64,000 nucleotides of DNA from Flavivirga spongiicola (GTDB lineage Bacteria; Bacteroidota; Bacteroidia; Flavobacteriales; Flavobacteriaceae): contig NZ_JAUOEO010000002.1 of NCBI RefSeq assembly GCF_030540825.1, forward strand, positions 1-64,000. Reading direction: 5' to 3'. Numbering within the stretch: position 1 is the stretch's first letter; every line of letters starts with the position of its first letter. Made by a program: the position numbers and the translations under genes. A model generated the notes under the pieces. It saw nothing but the letters and a program-made list of their open reading frames with translations, did not search any database and was not told the origin of the DNA. This document shows positions 1-8,581 of the stretch, one piece after another.

Positions 1-3000
1 ATGCAAAATAAACTCGCCAATATTCTCTTCTCAACACGTCTTACTGCCATTTTATTTATTGCTTTTGCAGCAGCTATGGCTACCGGAACATTTTTAGATG
101 CAGGACAAGAAACATCGCCAACGCCATATACCAGAAATTTGATTTATAATGCATGGTGGTTTGAAGCCATTATGGTATTTTTTGTAATAAATTTTACAGG
201 TAATATTTTTAGATTCCGATTGTATAAAAAGGAAAAGTGGGCAACGTTTATTTTACACTTAGCCTTCATTTTTATTTTACTAGGTGCTTTTATTACAAGA
301 TATGCGAGTTTTGAAGGGATGATGGCTATTCGGGAAGGCGCTACAGAAAACACATTCTTATCTAGCGAAACTTATGTCATAGGACAAATTGTAGGTGACT
401 ATAAAATTAACGGACAGCTACAACAACGTTATTTGGAAAGCAAGGTTGATTTTTCGGGTCGATTGGATAACGATTTTAAAATAGAAACCGATTATAATAA
501 ACAACTCGTTACTATTGAATTAGAAAAATTTATAGTTGGAGCAGAAGAAGATATTGTACCAAATGAGAACGGAGAGGAATATTTAAAAATAGTGGAAGCA
601 GGTGGAAGTGGACCACACAATCACTTTTTAAAAGTAGGGCAGGTACAGAGCATTCATAATATTCTATTTGCGTTAAATAAACCTACAGATGGCGCGATAA
701 ACATTACTTACAACAAAGAAGGGCTTACCATTCAATCGCCTTTTGAAGGCGAGTACATGACGATGGCAACCAGAGCGCAAGGTAAATTGGTAAAAGATAG
801 TTTACAACCTTTAGTATTACGTTCAAGGTATGTGATTGGCAATATGCAAATGGTGTTTCCTAAACCAGTAGTTAAGGGCGTTTTTGATGTTGTTCAGAAA
901 TCACAACTTTTAAGAAATGATGCAGATGGAGCAGTATTCAAAGTCACTGCCAATGGAAAAACAAAGTCTGTTGGATTATTGGGAGGTAAAGGCATTAATG
1001 GAAATTATAAACAAGTTGAGGTTGGTGGTTTGGATTTTGCATTAAAATATGGCTCTAAAGTATTGGAGTTACCCTTTAATATAAAATTAAATGATTTTGA
1101 GGCGGAGCGTTATCCTGGAACGGAAAAAGGGTACTCGGCATATTCCAGTCAGGTAACCGTTTTAGATGAAAAGGAAGGCGATTTTGATTATAAAATCTTT
1201 ATGAATAATATCTTAGATCATCGTGGGTATCGTTTCTTTCAATCGAGTTTCGATCCCGATGAAAAGGGCACTATTTTATCTGTAAACCATGATTACTGGG
1301 GGACTTTAATAACTTATATTGGTTATTTTCTGCTTTATTTTGGGATGTTGGCTATTTTGTTTGTTAAAGGATCTCGTTTTGGAGATTTAAAAAGACAACT
1401 AAATAAAGTAAAAACAAAGAAAGCTAAATTGCTTACTATATTGTTATTATGTTTTGGTTTGAATATGTTTTCACAAGAACATTCGGCTAACGATGGACAC
1501 GACCATTCTAAGCCAACAAAAGCTCAAATCGATTCTATTTTAGCGGTAAATATAACGCCTAAAGTACAAGCCGATGAATTTGGACATTTAGTAATTCAAG
1601 ATCTTAGTGGGCGTATGATGCCTGTAAACACCTATGCGTCTGAGATGCTTCGTAAATTAAGTAAGCATGATACATACGAAGATTTTGATGCTAACCAAGT
1701 GTTCTTATCTATACAAGAAAGCCCAACACTCTGGTACAATGTGCCTATCATTTATTTAAAATCGAAGAAGGCAGATTCCATTCGGAAAATAATAGGCGTT
1801 TCTAAAGAAGATAAATATGCCACTTTAGCAGACTTTTTTACTTTGCGCGGAGAATATAAATTAGCACCTTATTTAGAAGAAGCTTATAAAGCACAGGTGC
1901 CTAACGGGTTTCAAAAAGAGTTTAAAGAAGCTGATCAACGTGTTTCGTTATTATACAATACTGTTGAAGGGATGTCTTTAAAAATATTTCCAATTCCTGA
2001 TGATGAAAATAATAAATGGATTTCTACTTACGATTACAGACATGAAAACCATAAAATAAAAGATTCACTTTACGGAAATTTTATAAAAAATGGATTTAAC
2101 GTTTATTTATATACATTAAATCAAGCAAAACGAACGGGTGATTTCTCTGAAGCATCAAAACTTTTAGCCGCTTTCAAAAAAACGCAACGCCAATATGGTG
2201 CTGAGGTGATGTTAAGTGATGATAAAGTACATACAGAGATTTTATATAACCAATATGATATTTTTAAGAAGTTATTTAGTTGGTATATGTATGCGGGTAG
2301 TTTGCTTTTTATATTACTTATTATTCAAATTTTTAAAGATAAAAGCAAATCGATAAATATTGCTGTCACTGTTTTTAAATTTATTATTCTAGGCTTATTT
2401 ATTTTACATACAGCAGGATTAATTATGCGCTGGTATATATCGGGGCATGCCCCATGGAGTGATGCTTACGAATCGATGATTTATGTTGCCTGGGCAACCA
2501 TGTTTTTTGGTTTAGCTTTTGGGCGTAAAAGTGATTTAACAATTGCATCTACAGCATTTGTAACCGCAATGCTTTTAATGATAGCCCATTGGAATTGGAT
2601 GGATCCAGCAATTGCAAATTTACAGCCCGTATTAAATAGTTACTGGCTCATGATTCATGTAGCGGTTATAGTGGCGAGTTATGGACCATTTACTTTAGGA
2701 ATGATTTTAGGTGTGGTATCATTATTATTGATGATTTTCACTACTAAAGAAAACAAAGAGAAAATGTTTCTCAATATTAAAGAACTTACCATTATAAATG
2801 AAATGGCTTTAACTGTTGGATTAGTCATGCTTACCATTGGTAATTTTCTAGGTGGTATGTGGGCAAATGAAAGTTGGGGACGATACTGGGGATGGGACCC
2901 TAAAGAAACATGGGCACTTATTAGTATTATGATCTATGCGTTTGTAATCCACATGCGATTGATTCCTGGACTTCGAGGACGCTGGTTTTTCAACCTCATG

Positions 3001-3183
3001 TCAATCTTTGCTATTTACTTTATTGTATTCACATATTTTGGTGTAAACTTTTATTTGTCAGGATTACATTCATATCAATCTGGACAGGAAGCAAGTTATA
3101 GCATTATTCTAGGGAGTGTGGCTTTAGTTGCTTTACTAGGCTTTTTCGCTTATCGAGGACATGTTAAGCATTATAAGAAATAG
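1..3183 (+). CDS. ccsA: Cytochrome c biogenesis protein CcsBA (ResB-ResC fusion)
   Basis: Membrane protein of the system II pathway that exports heme and attaches it to apocytochromes c at the outer face of the inner membrane. The 1060-residue length fits the fused ResB-CcsA form common in Bacteroidota. Three membrane segments in the first 100 residues and one near 435 form the ResB part around a large periplasmic domain. A second periplasmic stretch follows, then a cluster of membrane helices from about 760 to 1055. The tryptophan-rich heme-handling motif of the CcsA family is at 959-966 (W-G-R-Y-W-G-W-D), followed by P-K-E-T-W. The start is the first base of the window, so an upstream extension cannot be excluded, although the N-terminus looks natural. 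The cytochrome c gene at 35.7 kb is a possible client. Family assignment is firm. Confidence 0.93.
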   Translation: MQNKLANILFSTRLTAILFIAFAAAMATGTFLDAGQETSPTPYTRNLIYNAWWFEAIMVFFVINFTGNIFRFRLYKKEKWATFILHLAFIFILLGAFITRYASFEGMMAIREGATENTFLSSETYVIGQIVGDYKINGQLQQRYLESKVDFSGRLDNDFKIETDYNKQLVTIELEKFIVGAEEDIVPNENGEEYLKIVEAGGSGPHNHFLKVGQVQSIHNILFALNKPTDGAINITYNKEGLTIQSPFEGEYMTMATRAQGKLVKDSLQPLVLRSRYVIGNMQMVFPKPVVKGVFDVVQKSQLLRNDADGAVFKVTANGKTKSVGLLGGKGINGNYKQVEVGGLDFALKYGSKVLELPFNIKLNDFEAERYPGTEKGYSAYSSQVTVLDEKEGDFDYKIFMNNILDHRGYRFFQSSFDPDEKGTILSVNHDYWGTLITYIGYFLLYFGMLAILFVKGSRFGDLKRQLNKVKTKKAKLLTILLLCFGLNMFSQEHSANDGHDHSKPTKAQIDSILAVNITPKVQADEFGHLVIQDLSGRMMPVNTYASEMLRKLSKHDTYEDFDANQVFLSIQESPTLWYNVPIIYLKSKKADSIRKIIGVSKEDKYATLADFFTLRGEYKLAPYLEEAYKAQVPNGFQKEFKEADQRVSLLYNTVEGMSLKIFPIPDDENNKWISTYDYRHENHKIKDSLYGNFIKNGFNVYLYTLNQAKRTGDFSEASKLLAAFKKTQRQYGAEVMLSDDKVHTEILYNQYDIFKKLFSWYMYAGSLLFILLIIQIFKDKSKSINIAVTVFKFIILGLFILHTAGLIMRWYISGHAPWSDAYESMIYVAWATMFFGLAFGRKSDLTIASTAFVTAMLLMIAHWNWMDPAIANLQPVLNSYWLMIHVAVIVASYGPFTLGMILGVVSLLLMIFTTKENKEKMFLNIKELTIINEMALTVGLVMLTIGNFLGGMWANESWGRYWGWDPKETWALISIMIYAFVIHMRLIPGLRGRWFFNLMSIFAIYFIVFTYFGVNFYLSGLHSYQSGQEASYSIILGSVALVALLGFFAYRGHVKHYKK

Positions 3184-3191
3184 TTGATGCT

Positions 3192-3350
3192 ATGGCAAAA
3201 ACAGGTCGTGATAAAAACACAAAAAATAAGGCAAAGCATACCAGATTAATGACTCAGAAGAAAAATAAAAAGAAATCTGAGGAAGCATTAAGAAAAGAGC
3301 GTCTAAAGGCGATTATTCAAAAAGCTAATTCACAAAGTAATAAAGATTAA
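3192..3350 (+). CDS. Small highly basic protein (52 aa)
   Basis: A short open frame begins 8 bases after the ccsBA stop, starts MAKTGRDKNTKNKAKHTR and is dominated by Lys, Arg and Asn, with no membrane segment or signal peptide. The close spacing suggests cotranscription with ccsBA. Its last four bases overlap the end of the convergent HAD gene. I do not recognise a family; the charge would suit nucleic-acid or ribosome binding, but that is only a guess. Codon use is like that of neighbouring genes, which favours a real gene over chance. Confidence 0.55.
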   Translation: MAKTGRDKNTKNKAKHTRLMTQKKNKKKSEEALRKERLKAIIQKANSQSNKD

Positions 3351-4012
3351 CAGGAATGAACTAATGTGTTTATTTTATTAAACGCAATGTCCTTAAAATC
3401 TGTTATTATCATATCCGCTGTACTGTAGTCCTGGTTTTTAGAATGGAAACTATCAAAACCTACACAAAAAATATCAGCAGCTTTTGCAGCTTTAATACCG
3501 TTAGTAGAATCTTCAATAACGATACATTCATCATTATTAAATCCCGAAGCTTCAGCAGCTTTAATAAAAATTTCAGGATGGGGTTTAGATGCTTTTAAAT
3601 CACCACCACTTAGCTTGGCAATAAAATATTGATCTAAATCAAAACGTTCAAAGATTTGATTAATACTCGTCATGGCAGCAGACGATGCTAAAACTAAAGT
3701 TAATCCGTTACGATGATAATCTTTTATTAAATCTAAAACACCATCAATTAAAGCTAAATCTGAATTGCTGTCAAAAAAACGTTTGTAATGCTTTCGTTTT
3801 AGGGCAACTAAGGTTTCTGGAGTTTCAGTGAGATTAAAATGATCGCATAAGCGTTTACAAATATTAATAGTAGATTGTCCTGTAAACGATTGATAAAGGG
3901 CATCTGAAACATCGATACCAATTTCATTAAACATATCATGATACGCTTTGTTATGCATGGGTTCACTATCAATAATAACACCATCCATATCAAAAATAAC
4001 GGCTTTTAGCAT
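3347..4012 (-). CDS. HAD-family phosphatase, beta-phosphoglucomutase-like
   Basis: A 221-residue soluble hydrolase of the haloacid dehalogenase superfamily, subfamily IA, probably acting on a sugar phosphate or similar small phosphoester. Motif I is at residues 8-12 (D-M-D-G-V) with the nucleophile Asp8 and acid/base Asp10. The helical cap follows (about 16-85). Motif II is the S-S-A near 110, motif III the Lys in S-K-P-H-P, and motif IV is E-D-S-T-N-G. This E-D-S-x-N-G signature is typical of beta-phosphoglucomutase and 2-deoxyglucose-6-phosphatase relatives. It is convergent with the small basic gene and stands alone. The substrate cannot be told from sequence. Confidence 0.85.
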   Translation of the reverse strand: MLKAVIFDMDGVIIDSEPMHNKAYHDMFNEIGIDVSDALYQSFTGQSTINICKRLCDHFNLTETPETLVALKRKHYKRFFDSNSDLALIDGVLDLIKDYHRNGLTLVLASSAAMTSINQIFERFDLDQYFIAKLSGGDLKASKPHPEIFIKAAEASGFNNDECIVIEDSTNGIKAAKAADIFCVGFDSFHSKNQDYSTADMIITDFKDIAFNKINTLVHSC

Positions 4013-4210
4013 GTTAATTTTTTTTTTGCTAAGATATTAGAATGGAAACTAACAGCCTAAAAAAATCATTTTGTAAATTAAAATTAAATGCACATCTTTG
4101 TCTTATGATTGTTTAATTCCACTTCCGCAAATGTGTCGAGGTTCTCTCGAGCAAAAACTACTAAGCGCGCTTTATGTGTTTGGTAATTATTTATATTTAA
4201 TACAATCAAA

Positions 4211-5617
4211 ATGCAATCAAATAAAATTTCTTTAAAACAATTTATTCAATATTTTAAAATAGCTGTAACAGGTAAAGAACAAAACTTTACTTCTGGCAGT
4301 ATTCGTCGCGCTGTATTTATGCTATCGATTCCCATGATTTTAGAAATGCTCATGGAATCTATTTTTGCCATTGTAGATATCTTATATGTATCTCAGGTTA
4401 GTGTAAATGCTGTAGCAACCATTGGTTTAACAGAATCTGTTATTACTTTGGTATATGCAGTTGCCATTGGTTTAAGTATGGCAGCAACTGCTGTAGTAGC
4501 AAGACGTGTAGGCGAAAAAGATTTAAAAGGTGCTTCTAATGCTGCGGTTCAGGTTATTTTTCTAGGTGTCTTTGTAGCTGCTATTATTAGTGTGATAGGC
4601 ATCTTATATCCTAAAGAAATTTTAGGACTTATGGGAGGTGAACCAGATCTAATTGCTGAAGGTTACGGGTATACTCAAGTACTTTTAGGCGGAAACATAA
4701 CTATTATGTTATTGTTTTTAATCAATGCCATTTTTCGTGGAGCGGGTAATGCATCAGTTGCTATGTGGACACTAATTTTATCAAATGGACTTAATATTAT
4801 TTTAGATCCCATGTTTATTTTTGGCTTTGGGCCTATTCCTGCTTATGGAGTAGAAGGAGCAGCCATAGCAACAACCATAGGTCGAGGTACCGCTGTTGTA
4901 TTTCAATTAGCTATTCTATTCCTTGGGTACAGTAAAATTAAAGTAGGTATAAAGGACTTAGTAATCCGTGTTGGAGTTATGTTTAATTTAATAAAAGTAT
5001 CGCTTGGAGGTATTGGTCAGTTTTTAATAGGGACTTCTTCATGGGTGTTTTTAATGCGAATTATGAGTGAGTTTGGAAGCGAAGTATTAGCTGGTTATAC
5101 GATCGCAATTCGTGTGATGATGTTTACCATAATGCCCGCTTGGGGTATGAGTAATGCAGCAGCAACTTTAGTTGGACAAAATTTGGGAGCAAAAGAACCA
5201 GAGCGTGCTGAGCTGTCTGTTTGGAAAACAGGTAAGTATAGTGCCATTTTTATGGGCTTAGTTTCTATTGTTTACTTAGTATTTGCCCCACAAATAATAG
5301 TGCTGTTTAATGCCACTCCGGATGTTGTTAAATACGGAAGTCTGTGCTTAAGAGTTATAGCGGCTGGTTATATTTTTTATGGTTATGGTATGGTGGTGAT
5401 TAACTCTTTTAATGGGGCAGGAGATACCAAAACACCTACATATATCAACTTTGTATGTTTTTGGTTATTGCAATTACCTTTTGCGTATATCATGGCAATT
5501 ACTTTAGATTTTGGACCATCAGGTGTATTTTGGGCCATTACTTTAGCAGAAATATTAATAGCGGTTATTGCTATTATTTGGTTTAAAAAAGGGCATTGGA
5601 AAACTGTGAAAGTCTAG
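4211..5617 (+). CDS. MATE family multidrug/toxin efflux transporter
   Basis: A 468-residue inner-membrane protein with about twelve hydrophobic helices in two homologous halves. The N-terminal phrase S-I-P-M-I-L-E-M-L and the repeat after about residue 260 (S-L-G-G-I-G-Q-F-L) fit MATE antiporters, which expel cationic drugs or metabolites in exchange for Na+ or H+. The cytoplasmic N-terminus of about 40 residues is slightly longer than usual. It is followed 38 bases later by a DUF1801 gene on the same strand, but nothing in the neighbours points to a particular substrate. The family is clear and the substrate unknown. Confidence 0.9.
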   Translation: MQSNKISLKQFIQYFKIAVTGKEQNFTSGSIRRAVFMLSIPMILEMLMESIFAIVDILYVSQVSVNAVATIGLTESVITLVYAVAIGLSMAATAVVARRVGEKDLKGASNAAVQVIFLGVFVAAIISVIGILYPKEILGLMGGEPDLIAEGYGYTQVLLGGNITIMLLFLINAIFRGAGNASVAMWTLILSNGLNIILDPMFIFGFGPIPAYGVEGAAIATTIGRGTAVVFQLAILFLGYSKIKVGIKDLVIRVGVMFNLIKVSLGGIGQFLIGTSSWVFLMRIMSEFGSEVLAGYTIAIRVMMFTIMPAWGMSNAAATLVGQNLGAKEPERAELSVWKTGKYSAIFMGLVSIVYLVFAPQIIVLFNATPDVVKYGSLCLRVIAAGYIFYGYGMVVINSFNGAGDTKTPTYINFVCFWLLQLPFAYIMAITLDFGPSGVFWAITLAEILIAVIAIIWFKKGHWKTVKV

Positions 5618-5655
5618 AATTTAGCTAGTTTGGGCTACTTGGTTTTTTATGAATT

Positions 5656-6003
5656 ATGATAAAGGAGACTGATACATACTATCTAAATATAAACGAGCCA
5701 AATAAAAGTACTTTACTCGCGTTAAGAAATATTATTTTAAACCAGGATAAAGAGATTATTGAATTTTTAAAATATAAGATTCCTTGCTTCAAATATAGGA
5801 GCAAGGTGTTTTGTTATTTATGGATTGATAAAGAATCTAATGAGCCTTGTCTTCTTATGCAAGATGGAAAACAGCTTAATCATCCAGGTTTAGAAAAAAC
5901 GAATCATAAACAAATTGAACTTTTTAGAATAAATCCGAATGAAGATTTACCAATAAAAAGGATTATTTCAATTTTAACTAAAGGGTTAGAATTGTTTAAA
6001 TAA
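5656..6003 (+). CDS. DUF1801 (YdhG-like) domain protein
   Basis: A 115-residue soluble protein. The pattern of a helix, then I-P-C-F-K-Y-R, then L-W-I-D, and the C-terminal helix resemble the small YdhG/DUF1801 fold, whose biochemical role is not established. Many relatives are near 110-130 residues, so the gene looks complete. It lies between a MATE transporter and a VOC protein; the 12-base gap to the latter suggests cotranscription. No catalytic residues are evident. Confidence 0.7.
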   Translation: MIKETDTYYLNINEPNKSTLLALRNIILNQDKEIIEFLKYKIPCFKYRSKVFCYLWIDKESNEPCLLMQDGKQLNHPGLEKTNHKQIELFRINPNEDLPIKRIISILTKGLELFK

Positions 6004-6015
6004 AAAATAAATAAT

Positions 6016-6441
6016 ATGGAACAAAGATTAACAATCGTTGGTTTAGGAGTCAACGATTTAAAAGTATCAAATGATTTTTATGAAAATAAATTTGGTTGGA
6101 AAAAAATGACATCGAGTAACGACGATATTTCTTTTTTTCAATTAAATGGGCTTTTATTATCACTATACCCAAGAGAAAAATTAGCAGAGGATGCAGGGGT
6201 TAGCCATGAAGGAAGTGGATTTAAAGCATTTTCTTTAGCTTTTAATACAAGAACGAAAGAAGAAGTTGATGAATTAATTCTATCATTAGAAACTAAAGGA
6301 GTCAACATTGTAAAAAAACCAGAAAGCGTTTTTTGGGGTGGCTATAGTAGCTACATTTCAGATCCTGACGGAAACCTTTGGGAAATTGCTTTTAACCCCT
6401 ATTTGCTGTTAGATGAAAATGGAAATACAGTTGAAGAATAA
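6016..6441 (+). CDS. VOC (glyoxalase/bleomycin resistance) superfamily protein
   Basis: A 141-residue cytosolic protein built of two beta-alpha-beta-beta-beta modules. The start (T-I-V-G-L-G-V-N-D-L-K-V-S-N-D-F-Y) and the end (I-S-D-P-D-G-N-L-W-E-I-A-F-N-P) are hallmarks of the vicinal oxygen chelate fold, with the Glu of the final strand a usual metal ligand. Members include lactoylglutathione lyases, dioxygenases and antibiotic-binding proteins; the substrate cannot be assigned here. It is probably cotranscribed with the DUF1801 gene 12 bases upstream and is followed by two small hairpins. Confidence 0.85.
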   Translation: MEQRLTIVGLGVNDLKVSNDFYENKFGWKKMTSSNDDISFFQLNGLLLSLYPREKLAEDAGVSHEGSGFKAFSLAFNTRTKEEVDELILSLETKGVNIVKKPESVFWGGYSSYISDPDGNLWEIAFNPYLLLDENGNTVEE

Positions 6442-6464
6442 TAGTCAATTTTAAATAAACCACT

Positions 6465-6511
6465 CTATGGACTTCCAGTCCATAGGTTCAGTTTGTCAGA
6501 CTGAAAGTCTG
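6465..6511. repeat. Pair of small adjacent hairpins
   Basis: Two short perfect inverted repeats follow the VOC gene: a 9-bp stem with a 3-base loop at 6465-6485 and a 6-bp stem with a 3-base loop at 6497-6511. Neither is followed by a clear T run, so they may be weak transcription ends, RNA stabilisers or a dispersed palindromic repeat. The rest of the gap to the next gene holds only A+T-rich sequence with a short ATTCGTG direct repeat near 6570-6583. Confidence 0.5.
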
Positions 6512-6641
6512 CTTTAAGAAATACCGAAATATAAAATAATAAACATTGTAACACTCAATTAGTGTGAATTCGTGAAATTCGTGTCAAAAGTTTTTAGAAG
6601 CTGAAAGCGAAATACATTAAAACGCATAGCTTTAACTACAT

Positions 6642-7577
6642 TTGAGACCAATAAAAATTAAGACCATCAAAACAAACCCAAACTTTCACTCAAACAACAA
6701 GCATAAATCTGGATACGATTTAGATACTTTATGTCATTCATATCCAGATTTAAAAGGGTTTATATTTGAAAATAAATATCAGAATAAAACGATCGATTTT
6801 GCAAACCCAAAGGCTGTAAAAGCATTAAATACAGCATTGTTGTTTACGTATTATGACATTAAATTCTGGGAATTTCCTGATAGTAATTTATGCCCCCCGG
6901 TTCCCGGTCGTGTGGATTATTTACATCATTTAGCAGATCTACTAAAACAATCGCGTGTTCATGAGAATATAAATGTTTTAGATATAGGGACTGGTGCCAG
7001 TTGTATTTACCCTATTCTTGGTAATGCAGCGTACCATTGGAATTTTGTTGGGACGGATATTGATAAAAAGTCATTACAACATGCACAAGACATCATTTCA
7101 AAAAACGAATTAGACAAATCAATTACATTAAGGCACCAAATTAATAGTTCAAACATTCTTAAAGGTGTTTTAAAAGAATCAGATACATTTTCTGCTGCTA
7201 TTTGTAATCCACCTTTTTATAAATCGGAAATAGAAGCTTTGGAAGCTACTAAGCGAAAACTAAAAGGTTTAAATAAGGAGGATACTGCTATTGTTAGGAA
7301 TTTTTCAGGAACTCACAACGAACTGTGGTATAAAGGTGGTGAAAAGGCTTTTATTCACAACTATTTATATGAAAGCTCTTTGTTTAAAGACCGTTGTTTC
7401 TGGTTTACGACCTTAGTATCTGCAAAAGATTTGGTAAGAGGGATGCAAGTGTCTTTAAAAAAGTTGGGAGCTACAGAAGTTAAAGTTATTAATATGGGGC
7501 AAGGCAATAAAATATCTAGAATTGTGGCATGGACTTTTTTAGATAAAACAGATATATCATTACAAAGAGAGAACTAG
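6642..7577 (+). CDS. rlmF: 23S rRNA (adenine(1618)-N6)-methyltransferase RlmF
   Basis: An SAM-dependent methyltransferase expected to modify A1618 of 23S rRNA. The 311 residues carry the family signatures: Y-D-L-D-T-L-C near residue 25, D-F-A-N-P-K-A-V-K-A-L-N, the C-P-P-V-P-G-R-V-D-Y stretch, the SAM motif L-D-I-G-T-G-A, and the catalytic N-P-P-F at 189-192. No in-frame ATG exists in the N-terminal half, and an in-frame TAA lies at 6633-6635, so TTG at 6642 is the most plausible start. The protein aligns with its family from its first conserved block soon after this start. It is a single gene and the assignment is firm. Confidence 0.9.
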   Translation: MRPIKIKTIKTNPNFHSNNKHKSGYDLDTLCHSYPDLKGFIFENKYQNKTIDFANPKAVKALNTALLFTYYDIKFWEFPDSNLCPPVPGRVDYLHHLADLLKQSRVHENINVLDIGTGASCIYPILGNAAYHWNFVGTDIDKKSLQHAQDIISKNELDKSITLRHQINSSNILKGVLKESDTFSAAICNPPFYKSEIEALEATKRKLKGLNKEDTAIVRNFSGTHNELWYKGGEKAFIHNYLYESSLFKDRCFWFTTLVSAKDLVRGMQVSLKKLGATEVKVINMGQGNKISRIVAWTFLDKTDISLQREN

Positions 7578-7678
7578 TTTGCATTGAGGACAGTTGAAGT
7601 GCGACGGTCTATCATAATGATTTTTAGGTTAACAGATTACCATTGCAAATAAAAATTTGCTTCACAATAACTCAACTA

Positions 7679-8362
7679 TTAAGCTTTTTTCTTCCTATGA
7701 TCCGTTTTAATAAATAATCCTACCTGTAATCTATGTAAGTTTATGTCTTTTTTAAACAGATACCGGTTTAAATACCCTAATTGTAGGTTACAAGATTTGG
7801 AAAGGTTTATACCAAGAGCGGTATAAAATCTGTTTGCAGTAGAGAAGTCATCTTCAATAGTGGAAAGCACTTCATTTTTTATACGAATAAAAAACAATTT
7901 GTTTAATTTAATTTTTGTTCCCACTCGATACCGTAATCTATGTTTTGTTGAATGTCCTTCTCTAAGATTAAACATACGGTGTTCAATTCTAAATCGATGA
8001 TCAATAGGTAAGTTACTAAGTTTATGTTTATAAGTAATTTGTTCAGATATTCTATTTTCAAATGTGTGGCTTCCTTCTATAGATTCTATGCTTTTATCAA
8101 TATCTAAAAAACTATACCCCAGTTCAACTTTTAATTTATTATTTATATGATAGTTTAAACCTACTTTGGCAAGGAATAAATTTAGGTTTGTGGTTGGTTC
8201 ATAGGCCCAAATTTCTCCACCAGCAACAATGCTTAATTTATTTGAGATTCTATGATTACCAAAATAAGTATACCATGTGCCTAATTTGTCTTCGGGTGAA
8301 GTTTGAGAGTAACTTAAAGATATAGTTAGTATAAAAACTAAGGCAGTTATATAGTATTTCAT
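7679..8362 (-). CDS. DUF2490 outer-membrane beta-barrel-like protein
   Basis: A 227-residue exported protein. A signal peptide of about 19 residues ends before S-Q-T-S-P. The mature part alternates polar and hydrophobic residues in many short strands (for example the R-F-R-I-E-H-R and R-L-R-Y-R-V-G stretches) and matches the Bacteroidota DUF2490 family, predicted as a small outer-membrane barrel of unknown function. It lies downstream of pckA on the same strand, but the strong terminator at 8536 separates them. Confidence 0.8.
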   Translation of the reverse strand: MKYYITALVFILTISLSYSQTSPEDKLGTWYTYFGNHRISNKLSIVAGGEIWAYEPTTNLNLFLAKVGLNYHINNKLKVELGYSFLDIDKSIESIEGSHTFENRISEQITYKHKLSNLPIDHRFRIEHRMFNLREGHSTKHRLRYRVGTKIKLNKLFFIRIKNEVLSTIEDDFSTANRFYTALGINLSKSCNLQLGYLNRYLFKKDINLHRLQVGLFIKTDHRKKKA

Positions 8363-8535
8363 GTGTATTTAATATTTGTTTTTATCGATCACATGTAGCT
8401 TCCATTATAATCATTCCCTTGGGTATCGACTGTTCATTATGGAAGTTTCATGATTTTAAATTTTTGGATTTGGGCAATAAAATATCGAGCATTATAATTT
8501 TGTGATGCTTTATCTGCTATAAAGATCAATAAGAG

Positions 8536-8562
8536 AAAAGGAGCTCATTTTGAGCTCCTTTT
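8536..8562 (-). terminator. Rho-independent terminator of pckA
   Basis: A perfect 12-bp stem (arms 8536-8547 and 8551-8562, 3-base loop) lies 20 bases beyond the pckA stop. Read on the minus strand it ends in TTTTCTCTT, so it probably terminates pckA transcripts. Confidence 0.8.
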
Positions 8563-8581
8563 CCGGTTAAATAAGAACCTA

